Positions 12,901 to 23,500 of a DNA stretch of 64,000 bases are shown here, piece by piece. Both the position numbers and the translations under genes were made by a program. Position 1 is the first letter of the stretch. Each line of letters opens with the position of its first letter. Under the pieces are notes generated by a model that was not told where the DNA came from, did no database searches, and saw nothing but the letters and a program-made list of their open reading frames with translations. The DNA lies in the NCBI GenBank assembly GCA_903813345.2, contig CAIIXF020000012.1, forward strand, positions 10,002,432 to 10,066,431, given 5' to 3'. This DNA is from Owenia fusiformis. Its lineage: Eukaryota > Annelida > Polychaeta > Sabellida > Oweniidae.

Positions 12901-13249
12901 CCATCAATTTGGGTAAAAAAAGTTGAATATGTTCACATATTTGATCTTCCAAGGCAAACATATAAGAAGTTTGTTCAACTGAATTTTTTAATCAAAATGG
13001 CTTGGACAAAATCAAATGAACAGCAAGGTGAATGAATCATTTCAAAACTGAGTCCCAGGCTTCAACATGTAATTCAGGAATTGAGGGGTCATATCAAACA
13101 TTGTCTAGTTTAATGCATTGCACCCATAAACTTTACATGAGATAAATAAGTGACTGAACTATGCTCAGTTAAAGTTTGGTGCATTTTAGAAGAAAAATAA
13201 AGTTTTTTTGTTCAATTATCAAATGTTCCAATTTTTTTGGACCACCCTG
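9943..13249. mobile_element. 3.3-kb foldback DNA transposon with CAGGGTGGTCC termini
   Basis: The element is bounded by TA on both sides. It begins CAGGGTGGTCCAAAAAAA and ends with the inverse. The terminal inverted repeats are long, about 175-195 bp (9943 to ~10137 and ~13075 to 13249), including a matching 'caatgtttgatatgaccccc' block near the inner end. TA target duplication and the CAGGGTG terminus are typical of Tc1/mariner-type elements. No transposase frame was found; the centre is filled by degenerate tandem repeats (about 10.9-12.65 kb) and homopolymer tracts, so this is a non-autonomous element. Confidence 0.75.
10900..12650. repeat. Degenerate ~300-bp tandem repeats inside the foldback element
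   Basis: Six copies of a unit containing 'gatgctatttggtgctttctgg', a 'cactttcaaagtgtatgagtc' hairpin-like stretch, G-runs ('gtgccagagggggaggtgggg') and 'ggtggcccac' start at about 11085, 11349, 11656, 11951, 12255 and 12575. The spacing varies from about 265 to 320 bp. The G-rich strand is the plus strand throughout. Confidence 0.7.
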
Positions 13250-14650
13250 TATATCAAAGTTGTAATGCAACAACTGGCATGGTGGGAATTACATTGCTTT
13301 ACATGATTTAATATTCCTTTGTATCCTCTACTTTAAAAAGTAGGCTCCTCATTGGTCAGTCGTGTAGCACTCTGTATTCATGACTCAAACACATGAGTGA
13401 ACCCATTTGAGGACATGTCACGCAGGGTTTAGCTTTCCACTCTCCATATAAGTAAAAATAGGACCCACGGTCCCAGTCACACAGTGTAAAACCTTCAGAG
13501 GAATGTATATCCTGACTTTCAAAAAAGATATTGATTTGGATTTGTAGTCTTGAACTTTGAGAAACTTAGATAGCACAGTTGTGTGACCTAGTTTGATAAC
13601 CTTTGACCTTGAACATTTTACTTATTCAGAGCTCAGTGAGGTCTTTTGTGATTAAGCTGACCAAAATTTACATCCAAAAATCAATTTGAAAAATCAACTT
13701 TTTTGACCTTTTGAAGGTCACTGAAGGTCAAGTAAAGGTCAAATCCTAAAACTAATGTCAGACTTGAACTCCTGGCAACTTGTAGATGATTTTCAAAAAA
13801 GATTTGGTTAAATTGAAGCAAGTTAAAAAATAACTTATTTTTACTGTTTTTTGACGTCAAATATCTCAAAAACGGTAAAAATTTGATGCTGACATATAGT
13901 GACCAATATGTAGGGAATGCTTAAATCTACTAATGATGCAATTCATTGCAAGAAATGATCAAGTATAAGGCAAACTTTGAGAAACTTGTCAATCATAAAA
14001 CCTGCCATTGACTTTATACATGAGAAAGTTTCCTTAAAATGACGAAGTCCTACTTTTTGTCAAATTTTATTGAGTAAACACCAAAAACTGTAATTCCAAG
14101 AGCTTTGAAATCTTCAGAGGACATAAATTGCATATACAGCAACTACTACACGTTATTTGAAAGTTCTACTTCAACAAGGTGTCTAGTACAGAAAATTTGA
14201 CTTTTTGACGTCAAAATCAGCAATTTCTCGGAAACCGGGCGAACTTGGGAAATGGCGATGATAGGTCAAATAGCCATTATGGATATGCATAAAATGAATG
14301 TGGATATGACTCAATCCGAATAGCAGTTTTAATTTGTGCGGCCAATGTTGACGGACGGACGGACCAACGGACAGACGGACCAACGGACGGATGGACGCCT
14401 GGTCGATCCCATAGGCTCACTGTGTGAGCCAAAAATTGCACGATCAGAAGAGTATGGTGCATAGTTTTAGACATCAAGACCTAGCTCCTCTATAGCTGCA
14501 GAGGTATTTAATGCTAACCTGCAGGTAGACAAGTTATTAAGGTGGATGATTGGCTTAAAATCGGGTCTTTTAAAAAATCAACCGTGATTGTGCAGACTGT
14601 TAAACATAATGATATTCCAGGAAATTGAAATAAATATTATCATTGTTATT
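13250..14650. repeat. Dispersed repeat with GACGGACGG microsatellite
   Basis: No exon recognised. The stretch carries repeated 'tttttgacgtcaaa' motifs, 'ctcggaaacc' and a GACGGACGG-type microsatellite at about 14350-14398, followed by 'ggctcactgtgtgagcc', a perfect inverted repeat. A similar microsatellite lies at 61565-61610 in a different context. Minus-strand frames across it are low-complexity shadows. Confidence 0.45.
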
Positions 14651-14789
14651 AAATCATACTTGAATATGAGTTGTATAGCAACCCCTCTACAAAAACAACA
14701 CAACTAATAAAATGACCAAGAAATGTTGTATTATGATAGGTGAATAAGATACTTTCTCCAGTTATACAAAAATGTTACATTTTCATGAA

Positions 14790-14985
14790 TAAGTTACCCC
14801 GGGTATTGTGATGTCATGTTTCTATAGTAACCATAACTCTACCCGCATTTTATCATTTTTTCTGAAACTCTACAACCTTAGTTGCAATACTTCAAAGTAC
14901 AATTTGTGAACATTTGAAGACACAAAGTGCAGAATTGACAAAATGCCAGCACCAGTCCTGTTACTTATGGAACACCCTGTAGTGA
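14790..14985. repeat. Terminal piece of another inverted-repeat element
   Basis: The sequence ends in 'ggaacaccctgta', the inverse of a CAGGGTG-type terminus. About 50 bp at 14808-14860 (containing 'attgtgatgtcatgtttctat') is the reverse complement of 9845-9905 ('gctatggtaacatgacatcacaat'). The 3.3-kb foldback thus sits between two inverted arms of an older element. Confidence 0.45.
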
Positions 14986-15048
14986 TTTGTAGATAGCGAT
15001 AGTGATGGAGGAGTATTTTATATTGAGGAACTAAATGATACGTTGTAC

Positions 15049-17247
15049 CTGTACGTTGGTGGTGTTTTGTTGACCATGTCCAAGGTCATCCTTTAATGGC
15101 ATTAGGACCGGGTAGGTTGGGGTCGTCGTCGTCGTCGTTGTTGGGGTCGTCGTCAATGTTGTTTGGGTCGTCGTCGTCGATGTTGTTGGGGTCGTCGTCG
15201 TTGGGGTTGTCGTCGCCGTTGTTGTTGTCGTTATTTTTTCGGCTGAAAGCAGGCAGCATTCATAAAGACTGGGTTCTTTTCTCAGAGTTCCCTCTGTAAG
15301 ACATGTGGTAGGCATTTTTGTGTTAAAAGTGTTGTGAAAAGTATTTCTTATGAAAAGTAACTAGCTGCTATCACGGAGTAATAGAAATACACTGTGTGTA
15401 TCTCTATTAGGGATTTACAATCTTTGACGTCCGCAACAGCATTGTAAGGCATGCATGAGATAGTTAACTTGTTCAACCTGACAGTAGTCTAAAAATAATT
15501 CGAGTTTTATTTGTGATATGGTTCAAATTATTTTGTTATGTGAACGTTTGACCCCCCCCCCTTATCCTACAACTTAAGGATCTTAGCATTCAATATAAAA
15601 TTATTTCAGAGTCGGATATCCGACGTGGCACTTGGCATTATCATTGGTATCATTTATACAGGGTGTCCAAAAAAACAGGACCGTAAGAATGTTGAATAAC
15701 TCGGTCAATTTTGCATATTTTGCCTTGAAATTGAAGAATTATTTAGTTCATTCAATGTGAATTTTGTTCTGAAAGTTTGATGATAATCTGTCTATTGTGT
15801 CAAAAACTACAGTCCTTTACAAAACATGCTCAAAGTGGGCACTTCTCCTCTCTATGCACAAACGAATCCTGGGAACAAAGTTGTTAATGACCCTTACCAA
15901 CACACATTAATGTGGATGGTAAATATTGGGGTAGTTATTGCCCTCTTAAGATTGTTAGGGGCCTGTCAGTATACACATTGGCTTTTAGAAATCCTCAAAG
16001 ATAAAAATTTAGGGGATTTAGATCAGGCGAATGAGCTGCCCATATGGTTTGCATTCTGCAACTGATGAGCTGACCACCAAAGCATTGCCTAAACCATTTC
16101 AGCATATCATTTGCAGTGTTGGGGTGGTATTGGCTTGTTGAAACCACTGCTTAATTATCTCCTTAGATGTAACTTTTGGTGCTTAGTGACCTCCAAAACT
16201 TGGTGAGAACTTACTGGTCCTTGTTCATGGTGATAGCAAGTCCCCAGTCACCTTCGAACCAAAAGGGACTGATGATTCCATGTTTCCTCATTGCCACCCA
16301 GGGACTGCATTGTTCAGAATGCAATGGATGCTGTAACACTTCATCAGGAGGATGTAAGCCCCAGTAGCAATTGTTCTTGGAACAAATTTGTCCATTCAGA
16401 AAGACATGTGTGTAGGAGGATCATCAACAGCTTTGTTCGCCGGATTGATTTGTGTATAGAAATGAGATTTGCACATTTGGGGCATGTTTTGTAAGGAACT
16501 GTAGTTTTTGACTCAATTGGTAGATTATTATCAAACTTTCACAACAAAATTCACATTGAATGAACGAAATAATTCTTCAATTTCAAGGCAAAATATGCAA
16601 AATTGACCGAGTTATTCAACATTCTTACGGTCCTGTTTTTTTGGACACCCTGTATCTATTTATTTATTTCTCATATCGCCCCTTATATGGAATATACATA
16701 AACAAAGAGTATTGTAAATCCTAACTAACAAACAGTAAAACAATATTAGTAATTGAATTTTTTGCCAGCTTAAAAAAGAATTTTCATAGTTGTATAAGTA
16801 AAGTTTTGCTTGGCTTAATTAATTTCTTAAACTTCGGTACTTCAGTAAAACAATCAAAACACTTTAACACAAAATACCTACCACATTTGAGATTGATGCA
16901 CCTTGTCTAATAACGTTTCAAAAAGATCAAGATAGTTATGGGTCTTTTCACGCCAGGACAATATTCTATGAGATAATTTTTGAAATGATCCATATTAAAA
17001 TCACTGTAAACAACTTACAACATATGTTGTCTATGCATTCTGGTAACGAGTAGTAAATGGAGCAATCATTGTTCGTCGTGCATGATGTATAACCTACAAA
17101 TGTTTCATGAAAATGCATGTATGTGCATCGAAATTTGAAATGTTTTTAAAATTACTTGTTTTTTCGAACATTAACTTGTACGTACCACAGAATCCGTCCA
17201 CGCATTGAGGTCGCGATGGGTCAAGGCAGTGTTCATTGATTTCGCAA
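15049..17247 (-). CDS. Threonine-rich protein with cysteine-rich exon (partial, low-certainty model)
   Basis: A threonine-rich exon (15293 to 15049) has an ACAG acceptor and a GT donor. It encodes about 81 residues: a short N-terminal part with adjacent cysteines, then a mucin-like run of Thr and Pro (repeats of ACN and CCN triplets), then a hydrophilic tail. Upstream, 17247 to 17186 encodes an EGF-like fragment (C-x5-C-x8-C-x4-C, with INEHC and VDGFC) ending in a GTACGT donor in phase 1, which matches the phase-1 entry of the Thr-rich exon. A mariner relic (15659-16652) lies in the presumed intron. I could not find a good AG acceptor for the 17.2-kb exon, nor a signal-peptide exon, so the gene may be broken or the exon may belong elsewhere. 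Confidence 0.35.
15659..16652 (-). mobile_element. Degenerate mariner-family transposon, 994 bp
   Basis: Flanked by TA, it starts CAGGGTGTCCAAAAAAAC and ends with the inverse; the terminal inverted repeats run about 170-190 bp ('gaccgtaagaatgttgaata' on the left, its complement on the right). The minus strand holds a decayed transposase. In one frame near 16045-15945 it reads IWAAHSPDLNPLNFYL, then after a stop a GFLKANVYTDRPL segment. That is the catalytic-region pattern of mariner-like transposases (normally PPRSPDL.P.DFFLWG.LK). In-frame stops and frameshifts show it is dead. Confidence 0.8.
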
Positions 17248-18465
17248 GTTAATGAAAGAATACATTATTTTTATTTCTTAACCGTTTTGGAAGATAACGG
17301 CACAAATGACAAATTAAATTCCTATACAATTGAAATAAACAGAATGCTGTATTCCAAAATAATAAAGCAAGAAACACAATTACGTAAAAAACAACAACTA
17401 AACCACTTTTTTTATACGCACTGTATTCACCTTTCCACAAAGTAAAGAAAATCGATAATTTCCGGCGCGCTGATTGGTTGTATGCAAATGAGTCAAATCA
17501 ATGACGTCAATGATGGAAAGTTTTGAAGAATTAGTACAGCCAGCATAGGAATATTTTGAATTAACTGCTATAAAAAGGATTCTATTTGCCCAACGTACTA
17601 CTTATTTTTAAGCAAATATGAAATATGGACGGGGTACTTTCTTTCCAAATCTTATGTAATTTAATTTAATCATTTTTTTGACAGAACTATTGTTTATTAA
17701 GACTTCTCAGATCAGCCTCACATACCCGGGCTCACGTGTCTCGTGCGATTGTAAACAAAAAATGTAAATTGTGAAGTTACAAACATCGGCTAAATTATCT
17801 GATAGTGGTCATACACTATCCTGTTAAATGGTTATTATGTCGTAGTAAGAAGTTCCATCAGAAATTCACCATGGGTGACATTCGCGCAAAGCGTTACCTT
17901 TTGGTATTTATTCGCCATCAGCGATGTCAATAATGATCAGCAATGTCAACATATCATCAATAAACATTATATGATATACGCTCTTTCTCTGAAATCTTCC
18001 AAGTGATCATTATTCAAAACCGATCATCACATAACTAATTTATCCAATGACAAGTGAAATCAGGACACCCATATCATATCCATGTTTGATTTCTATTAAG
18101 CGTTCTCATTCTCATTATTTTCGAGAAATCCATCATCATTTTGGTTAAGAAAAATTCTACGGTCTGTTGGATCTATTTTGACAGTTTTGCTTTAGCAAGA
18201 TATTTTAACAAATTGACTGTTTCTACACTGAATGAAAAACATTTTCCCGGGGATATTTGGATCGGGAGATACGCAACGGGAAATATACATTGGAATATAT
18301 ATACATGTTTAACCCATACTTGGACGTATATTGGGAATATTTGAGAGAACAGGAAAATCCGCCAATGGCCAAGAAAACAAAACTGGACATGAATATTCTA
18401 AAATATTTCCACGATTGAACAATGTGAACCAGATGACCAATATTGGTATGAGATAAACATACTAT
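16653..18465. other. No recognised gene apart from the 17.2-kb exon fragment
   Basis: AT-rich with scattered short open frames. A minus-strand frame at 17249-17440 is hydrophobic but overlaps AT-rich non-coding DNA. The piece 17420-17520 (containing 'tgacgtca' and, on the minus strand, 'ctttgtggaaaggtgaata') is related in inverse orientation to 19150-19235, which suggests another inverted-repeat family. Confidence 0.4.
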
Positions 18466-18604
18466 CCTATAGTCGGTTCAGGATATTGGGATTATCCCTT
18501 GGCCAATATAATATATTTTCCCTCGGGACCTTCGGCCCTCGGGCAGATATATTATAATTGCCTCGGGAAAATCCCAATATCCTGAACCTCATATAGGATA
18601 ATCT
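18466..18604. repeat. Palindromic MITE (foldback), ~139 bp
   Basis: Two arms of about 65 bp mirror each other: 'ggttcaggatattgggatta' on the left and its complement 'aatcccaatatcctgaacc' on the right, with 'ccctcgggaccttcggccctcggg' near the centre. The transcript of either strand would fold into a long hairpin. It belongs to the family seen, in decayed form, at 4.78-5.19 kb and shows similarity to the 39.5-kb and 49.8-kb palindromes. Confidence 0.75.
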
Positions 18605-19694
18605 TTATATATGTCACGCTCCTCCAGGATATCAATTCTATATCCCAATGTTTTCAAGTATAATATTTTCAAGATACGATCTGATATGGCTTGCAGAAAT
18701 AAATAGGAAGTAATCGTTTAGTTGATTGAATTATGGAAGTAGTGAAGTCAATGATTTAATGAATAAGAGCAAATATTTTTAATTTGAACAGGTCATTCTT
18801 CAAATGACACTGAAGATTAACTAAAAATAGATTGTCTATCTATACATTCTTATGCATGGGAGACATGTTATAATGTTGGTGAACTTATGATTATGATAAT
18901 TTCACCTGTTCACATCCAGTTCCTATCATGATTGAAAACTGACCGGGAGTAATTCTCTTCAAATTATTTACTCATTATGAACAGAAATTTAATATTTAAA
19001 TCGCTTAGAAGGCGTAAATAAATGTCAATTTGACGTTCAATAAAAGTCCGTCAATAATTTACTGATTACTTGCACATTTGAAGAGGTAAAACTTACAGCA
19101 ATCAACCGAGGATTTACATGTAAACCCAATTGCATTTGTTTTTCGCGGGAAAAAGTTTCAGTCATTGACGTCACAGATTTTTAAGCAGCTCATTATAATA
19201 TTCATGAGCTGACTTTGTGGAAAGGTGAATATCTCTTATGTTTATAACTTATAAAAGTGTGTGTACTACGTCATCATTTGTTTCGCATCATTTTAAAAGG
19301 TTGTACATAAGCGAGTAACTACTTATCTCACTCAGAAATCATAGTGGCACTTGGCATGACGTCATATTTGTATCCAATCCGCCTCGTCAACATGGAATAC
19401 GGAGGAGAGGAAATTTATTCTTGACGAACATAAGAATTGATCGATGAAATACATTTCTGTCATGGTTAAACTATGAGTATTGGGTTTCAGGTGGAATAAT
19501 AGCCGTGGGCCTAGGCCCGAGTGTTGCTACCTAGGTGGGTTTTAAATACGTATAAGAACATCTTTTTGCGAAACGCCAAATTTCAATTCACTTATACTTA
19601 TAAAAATAAATTTTGCTTTCACTTTTGACTGAAATCTCTCTATTGAGACAGTGTTTTCGAAATTTACTCTGGACTCGTCTTCATCCATTCTTTT
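18605..19694. other. No gene seen
   Basis: AT-rich intergenic sequence. It contains 'cattgacgtcac' near 19163 and a 'ctttgtggaaaggtgaata' segment near 19213 that matches 17425-17445 in inverse orientation. No exon or domain was recognised. Confidence 0.5.
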
Positions 19695-20110
19695 CTATTT
19701 AACAATCGTAAACGTCCTTACCTAGAATAAAATAAGAAACTGCAGATTATTCCCTACATTTCGCCTTAGTCCAAATATCAATGTTCAATTAGTTGTAGAC
19801 ATATAACTTTTGATATATTTCTAAATATGATTTCAGGCATTGTGTGTATGTTAAAAAATCATAGATTCTCTTCATGTGATTGCTTTTATGCGTGCTTACT
19901 GCATATCGACTGTTAAAACCAAGACTTGTTTATATAAATCAAGTCCAATCCACATCGATGTTCACTGGTGGAATTCAAATTATTTAACTAGAGACAAGTA
20001 TTACATCAACATTAGTGTTTAATTTTGAAAATTTGATCAAATACATGTACCAATAACAGATTTGTATTAGGTCTTCACTTTGTTGATGAAGTTCATTTAA
20101 AGAACCAACT
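19695..20110. repeat. Dispersed duplication, copy B (partner at 9.4 kb)
   Basis: Collinear with 9385-9800, including 'tcgtaaacgtccttacctaga', 'ccttagtccaaatat', 'gttgtagac', 'tatcgactgttaaaacc' and 'acatgtaccaataa'. Orientation is the same. Divergence is clearly higher than for a recent assembly duplication. Confidence 0.65.
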
Positions 20111-20588
20111 TAAAATTAATGAAAAGATGCTTATTTACTTCACCAAAACAAAGTCTTGTAAGGATTAGCTGTGGACCTCTATAGAGGTCCATGCACTAGC
20201 TAAGAACAGGTGCTACCATCTTTAGCCCCAGGGTAGGAAGGAATTTTGACGGGCATATTTTTGTCAAATTCCAAGCCCATGGTCACGTTGGGGGTCTCGT
20301 TCAAACTTTTTTATCATCAATGCAACATTGAGATATTTGAAAGGGAATATATTCTATTTGCTCCGTATAGTCAACTCATGGTCCACTTATATAACCATGT
20401 CGTACAAGTACTAGAATAGTAATGCTCGGTGCAACTTATTGAATCAAAGAAAAAAACATGACTGTTGAGGCTTTTCCAGTTATTCCTATATCACGTTTAT
20501 GTAGCGACCCCTGAAAGAGTCTATTATGGCTAAATATGATGGAAAATTATTGTTATTCCGGAACCTGTATATCTTGATTTGACAATTG
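20111..20588. other. Intergenic, likely 3' region of the gigasin-6-like gene
   Basis: No exon was seen. It contains a perfect small hairpin ('ggacctctatagaggtcc', near 20173-20190). It lies just downstream (minus strand) of the stop codon at 20589 and probably includes the 3' UTR, but no clear AATAAA signal on the minus strand was found close to the stop. Confidence 0.4.
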
Positions 20589-23500
20589 CTAGTTCATGAG
20601 GTTTGCCATAATTTTTTCATCGTTCTCAATGACACCATTGCAGTTGTAATCCCATATAGGGACCCTACCTACCACAGGAACATCTAACATAGCACAGCAA
20701 AGCTTAGAGTAGAAGTTCATATTGATAAACTCTTCCTGGCATTCATTAACGATATGCTTGGATATGATATCAACCCCTGGGGGTGGGATAGAGCTATAGT
20801 AACGCTCACAGAACGCTTGTCCCACTCGATTCTCTCGTGGCCCCCACACATCCTTGTAAGTGAAACCTTCACTTCGACGTCAACTATAGGCACCACTCCC
20901 ATGTATAGTTCTCCCTTATAACCACTAGCGCCATCTGGTGAAAATGTAAGCTGCCCTAGCTTGTCGTCTACATCTTGGAATATACTGAATGTAGGACAGT
21001 ACCTACAACGGTTTATTGTCATGTTTTTTAATATATTCATATATTAAGATAGTTCACATTTTTGATTTTTGTCGTAAGTTCATGATTATTATTTGATCTT
21101 AATCTATAATATATAGATATACACGTACAAAGGAATAAAAGATATAACAACACCTACACGTTATCCAAATTAGCACATGGGTACATGTAGTAAATGCAAA
21201 CGTCTTGGTCAACCTGGGCAGTAGTGGCAGAGAAATACACATTCTGGAATGGCTGTATCACCCCAACACCAGGTATACCGGTGACATAAGGTTCCGCTTT
21301 GTACAGTCCTTCCCATGGCTGGGGGCTCTCTAGTGGAAGTTTGACAGGAAGCCTAGAACCAAAGTATGTTAAATCATAAAAAACAAGTAAAACATTATTA
21401 GACTTTGGAGACTACCCCAATGTCAATATTAAGATAAGAAAACACATTAAAACGAATGTAGTATGATCATCGGATGTTATTGTTTAAAACATGTTGTACA
21501 TGTATTTAGTACGTTTGACTTTTGCCCATTTCATCAATGCCAAATACAAATTTAATCGTTATGGTGAGGACGATTGCACTCTGAAACAGCTAACCTCGTG
21601 TTGAAATCAACTTTAGCTGATGCAGCATCTTCCCATCTGTAAACTGCTGCAACAGAACGAAATAACTCTCCTAATAGAAAATGACTGCGATCACAGTCGA
21701 GATTTGACATCATCACCAACCCTCTTCCATCTGTATTGCCAATTATTTCGCTACAATACCCCTCGCTATAGCCAGTATTGAAGAACCATTTGCTTGAGGC
21801 TCGGCCATCCACTACCTCCGGCCCTAAGCCAAATGTGCCATCTTCAGTAGCTCTTGGGTTTCCTTGGCCATTTTTTAATTGAATGGTAAGCATACTGTCG
21901 GTCGACTGAGTATCTATGAAAAATGATATATTCAAAAATATAAAACTGCAACGAGAGGCATTAATCCTTTCAGTAAAGGATTTGAGTCGAGCACTGGATG
22001 TATTTCGGATGGTTAAATCCAATAATGTGCTGTTTCAAGTCATTTGCATGAATGCAGGAGCACAGATGCAAAGTCTAGGAAACAATGCATGAGTAGGCAA
22101 ATGAACCACAGTGCATTGAGAAATGTGCTTACATTTTTCACATTCATATTAATACAATATACTTTATATATCTTATACAACATAAAACAATGACTTGTTG
22201 GCAAGGACATTTTTGCAAGGGCATTGCTGTTTTTAAAGGATATATATTTGTATTATTCGACATGAGTCGAATATATGTTGATAACTAACTAAGGATAGAA
22301 CCTGCATCACCACTCTTCCCTTTGGCCACATTAATTACCAACTTTGCCAGATCTCCTACATTTGAGCACAATTAGTTGAATATACATATTCCTCACTTAC
22401 TGAGAATAGAACCTGCATCACCACTCTTCCCTTTGGCCATATTAATTACCAACTTTGCCAGATCTCCTAAATTTGAGCACAATTAGTTGAATATACATAT
22501 TCCTCACTTACTTAGAATAGAACCTGCATCGCCACTCTTCCCTTTGGCCACATTAATTACCAACTTTGCCAGATCTCTTACATACATTTTAGCACAATTA
22601 GTTGAATATACATATTCCTCACTTACTTAGAATAGAACCTGCATCGCCACTCTTCCCTTTGGCCACATTAATTACCAACTTTGCCAGATCTCCTACATTT
22701 GAGCACAATTAGTTGAATATACATATTCCTCACTTACTGAGAATAGAACCTGCATCACCACTCTTCCCTTTGGCCACATTAATTACCAACTTTGCCAGAT
22801 TTCTTACATACATTTTAGCACAATTAGTTGAATATACATATTCCTCACTTACTTAGAATAGAACCTGCATCGCCACTCTTCCCTTTGGCCACATTAATTA
22901 CCAACTTTGCCAGATCTCCTACATTTGAGCACAATTAGTTGAATATACATATTCCTCACTTACTGAGAATAGAACCTGCATCACCACTCCTCCCTTTGGC
23001 CACATTAATTACCAACTTTGCAAGGTCTCCTACATTTGAGCACAGTTAGTTGAATATACATATTCCTCACTTACTTAGAATAGAACCTGCATCGCCACTC
23101 TTCCCTTTGGCCACATTAATTACCAACTTTGCCAGATCTCTTACATTTGAGCACAATTAGTTGAATATACATATTCCTCACTTACTGAGAATAGAACCTG
23201 CATCACCACTCTTCCTTTTGGCCACATTAATTACCAACTTTGCCAGATCTCCTACATTTGAGCACAGTTAGTTGAATATACATATTCCTCACTTACTTAG
23301 AATAGAACCTGCATCGCCACTCTTCCCTTTGGCCACATTAATTACCAACTTTGCCAGATCTCTTACATTTGAGCACGGTTAGTTGAATATACATATTCCT
23401 CATTTACTTAGAATAGAACCTGCATCACCACTCTTCCCTTTGGCCACATTAATTACCAACTTTGCCAGATCTCCTACATTTGAGCACAATTAGTTGAATA

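Noticed and set aside
15096-15299. Ser/Leu-rich plus-strand frame
   Set aside because: It is the antisense reading of the Thr-rich triplet repeat, which has the better splice borders on the minus strand.
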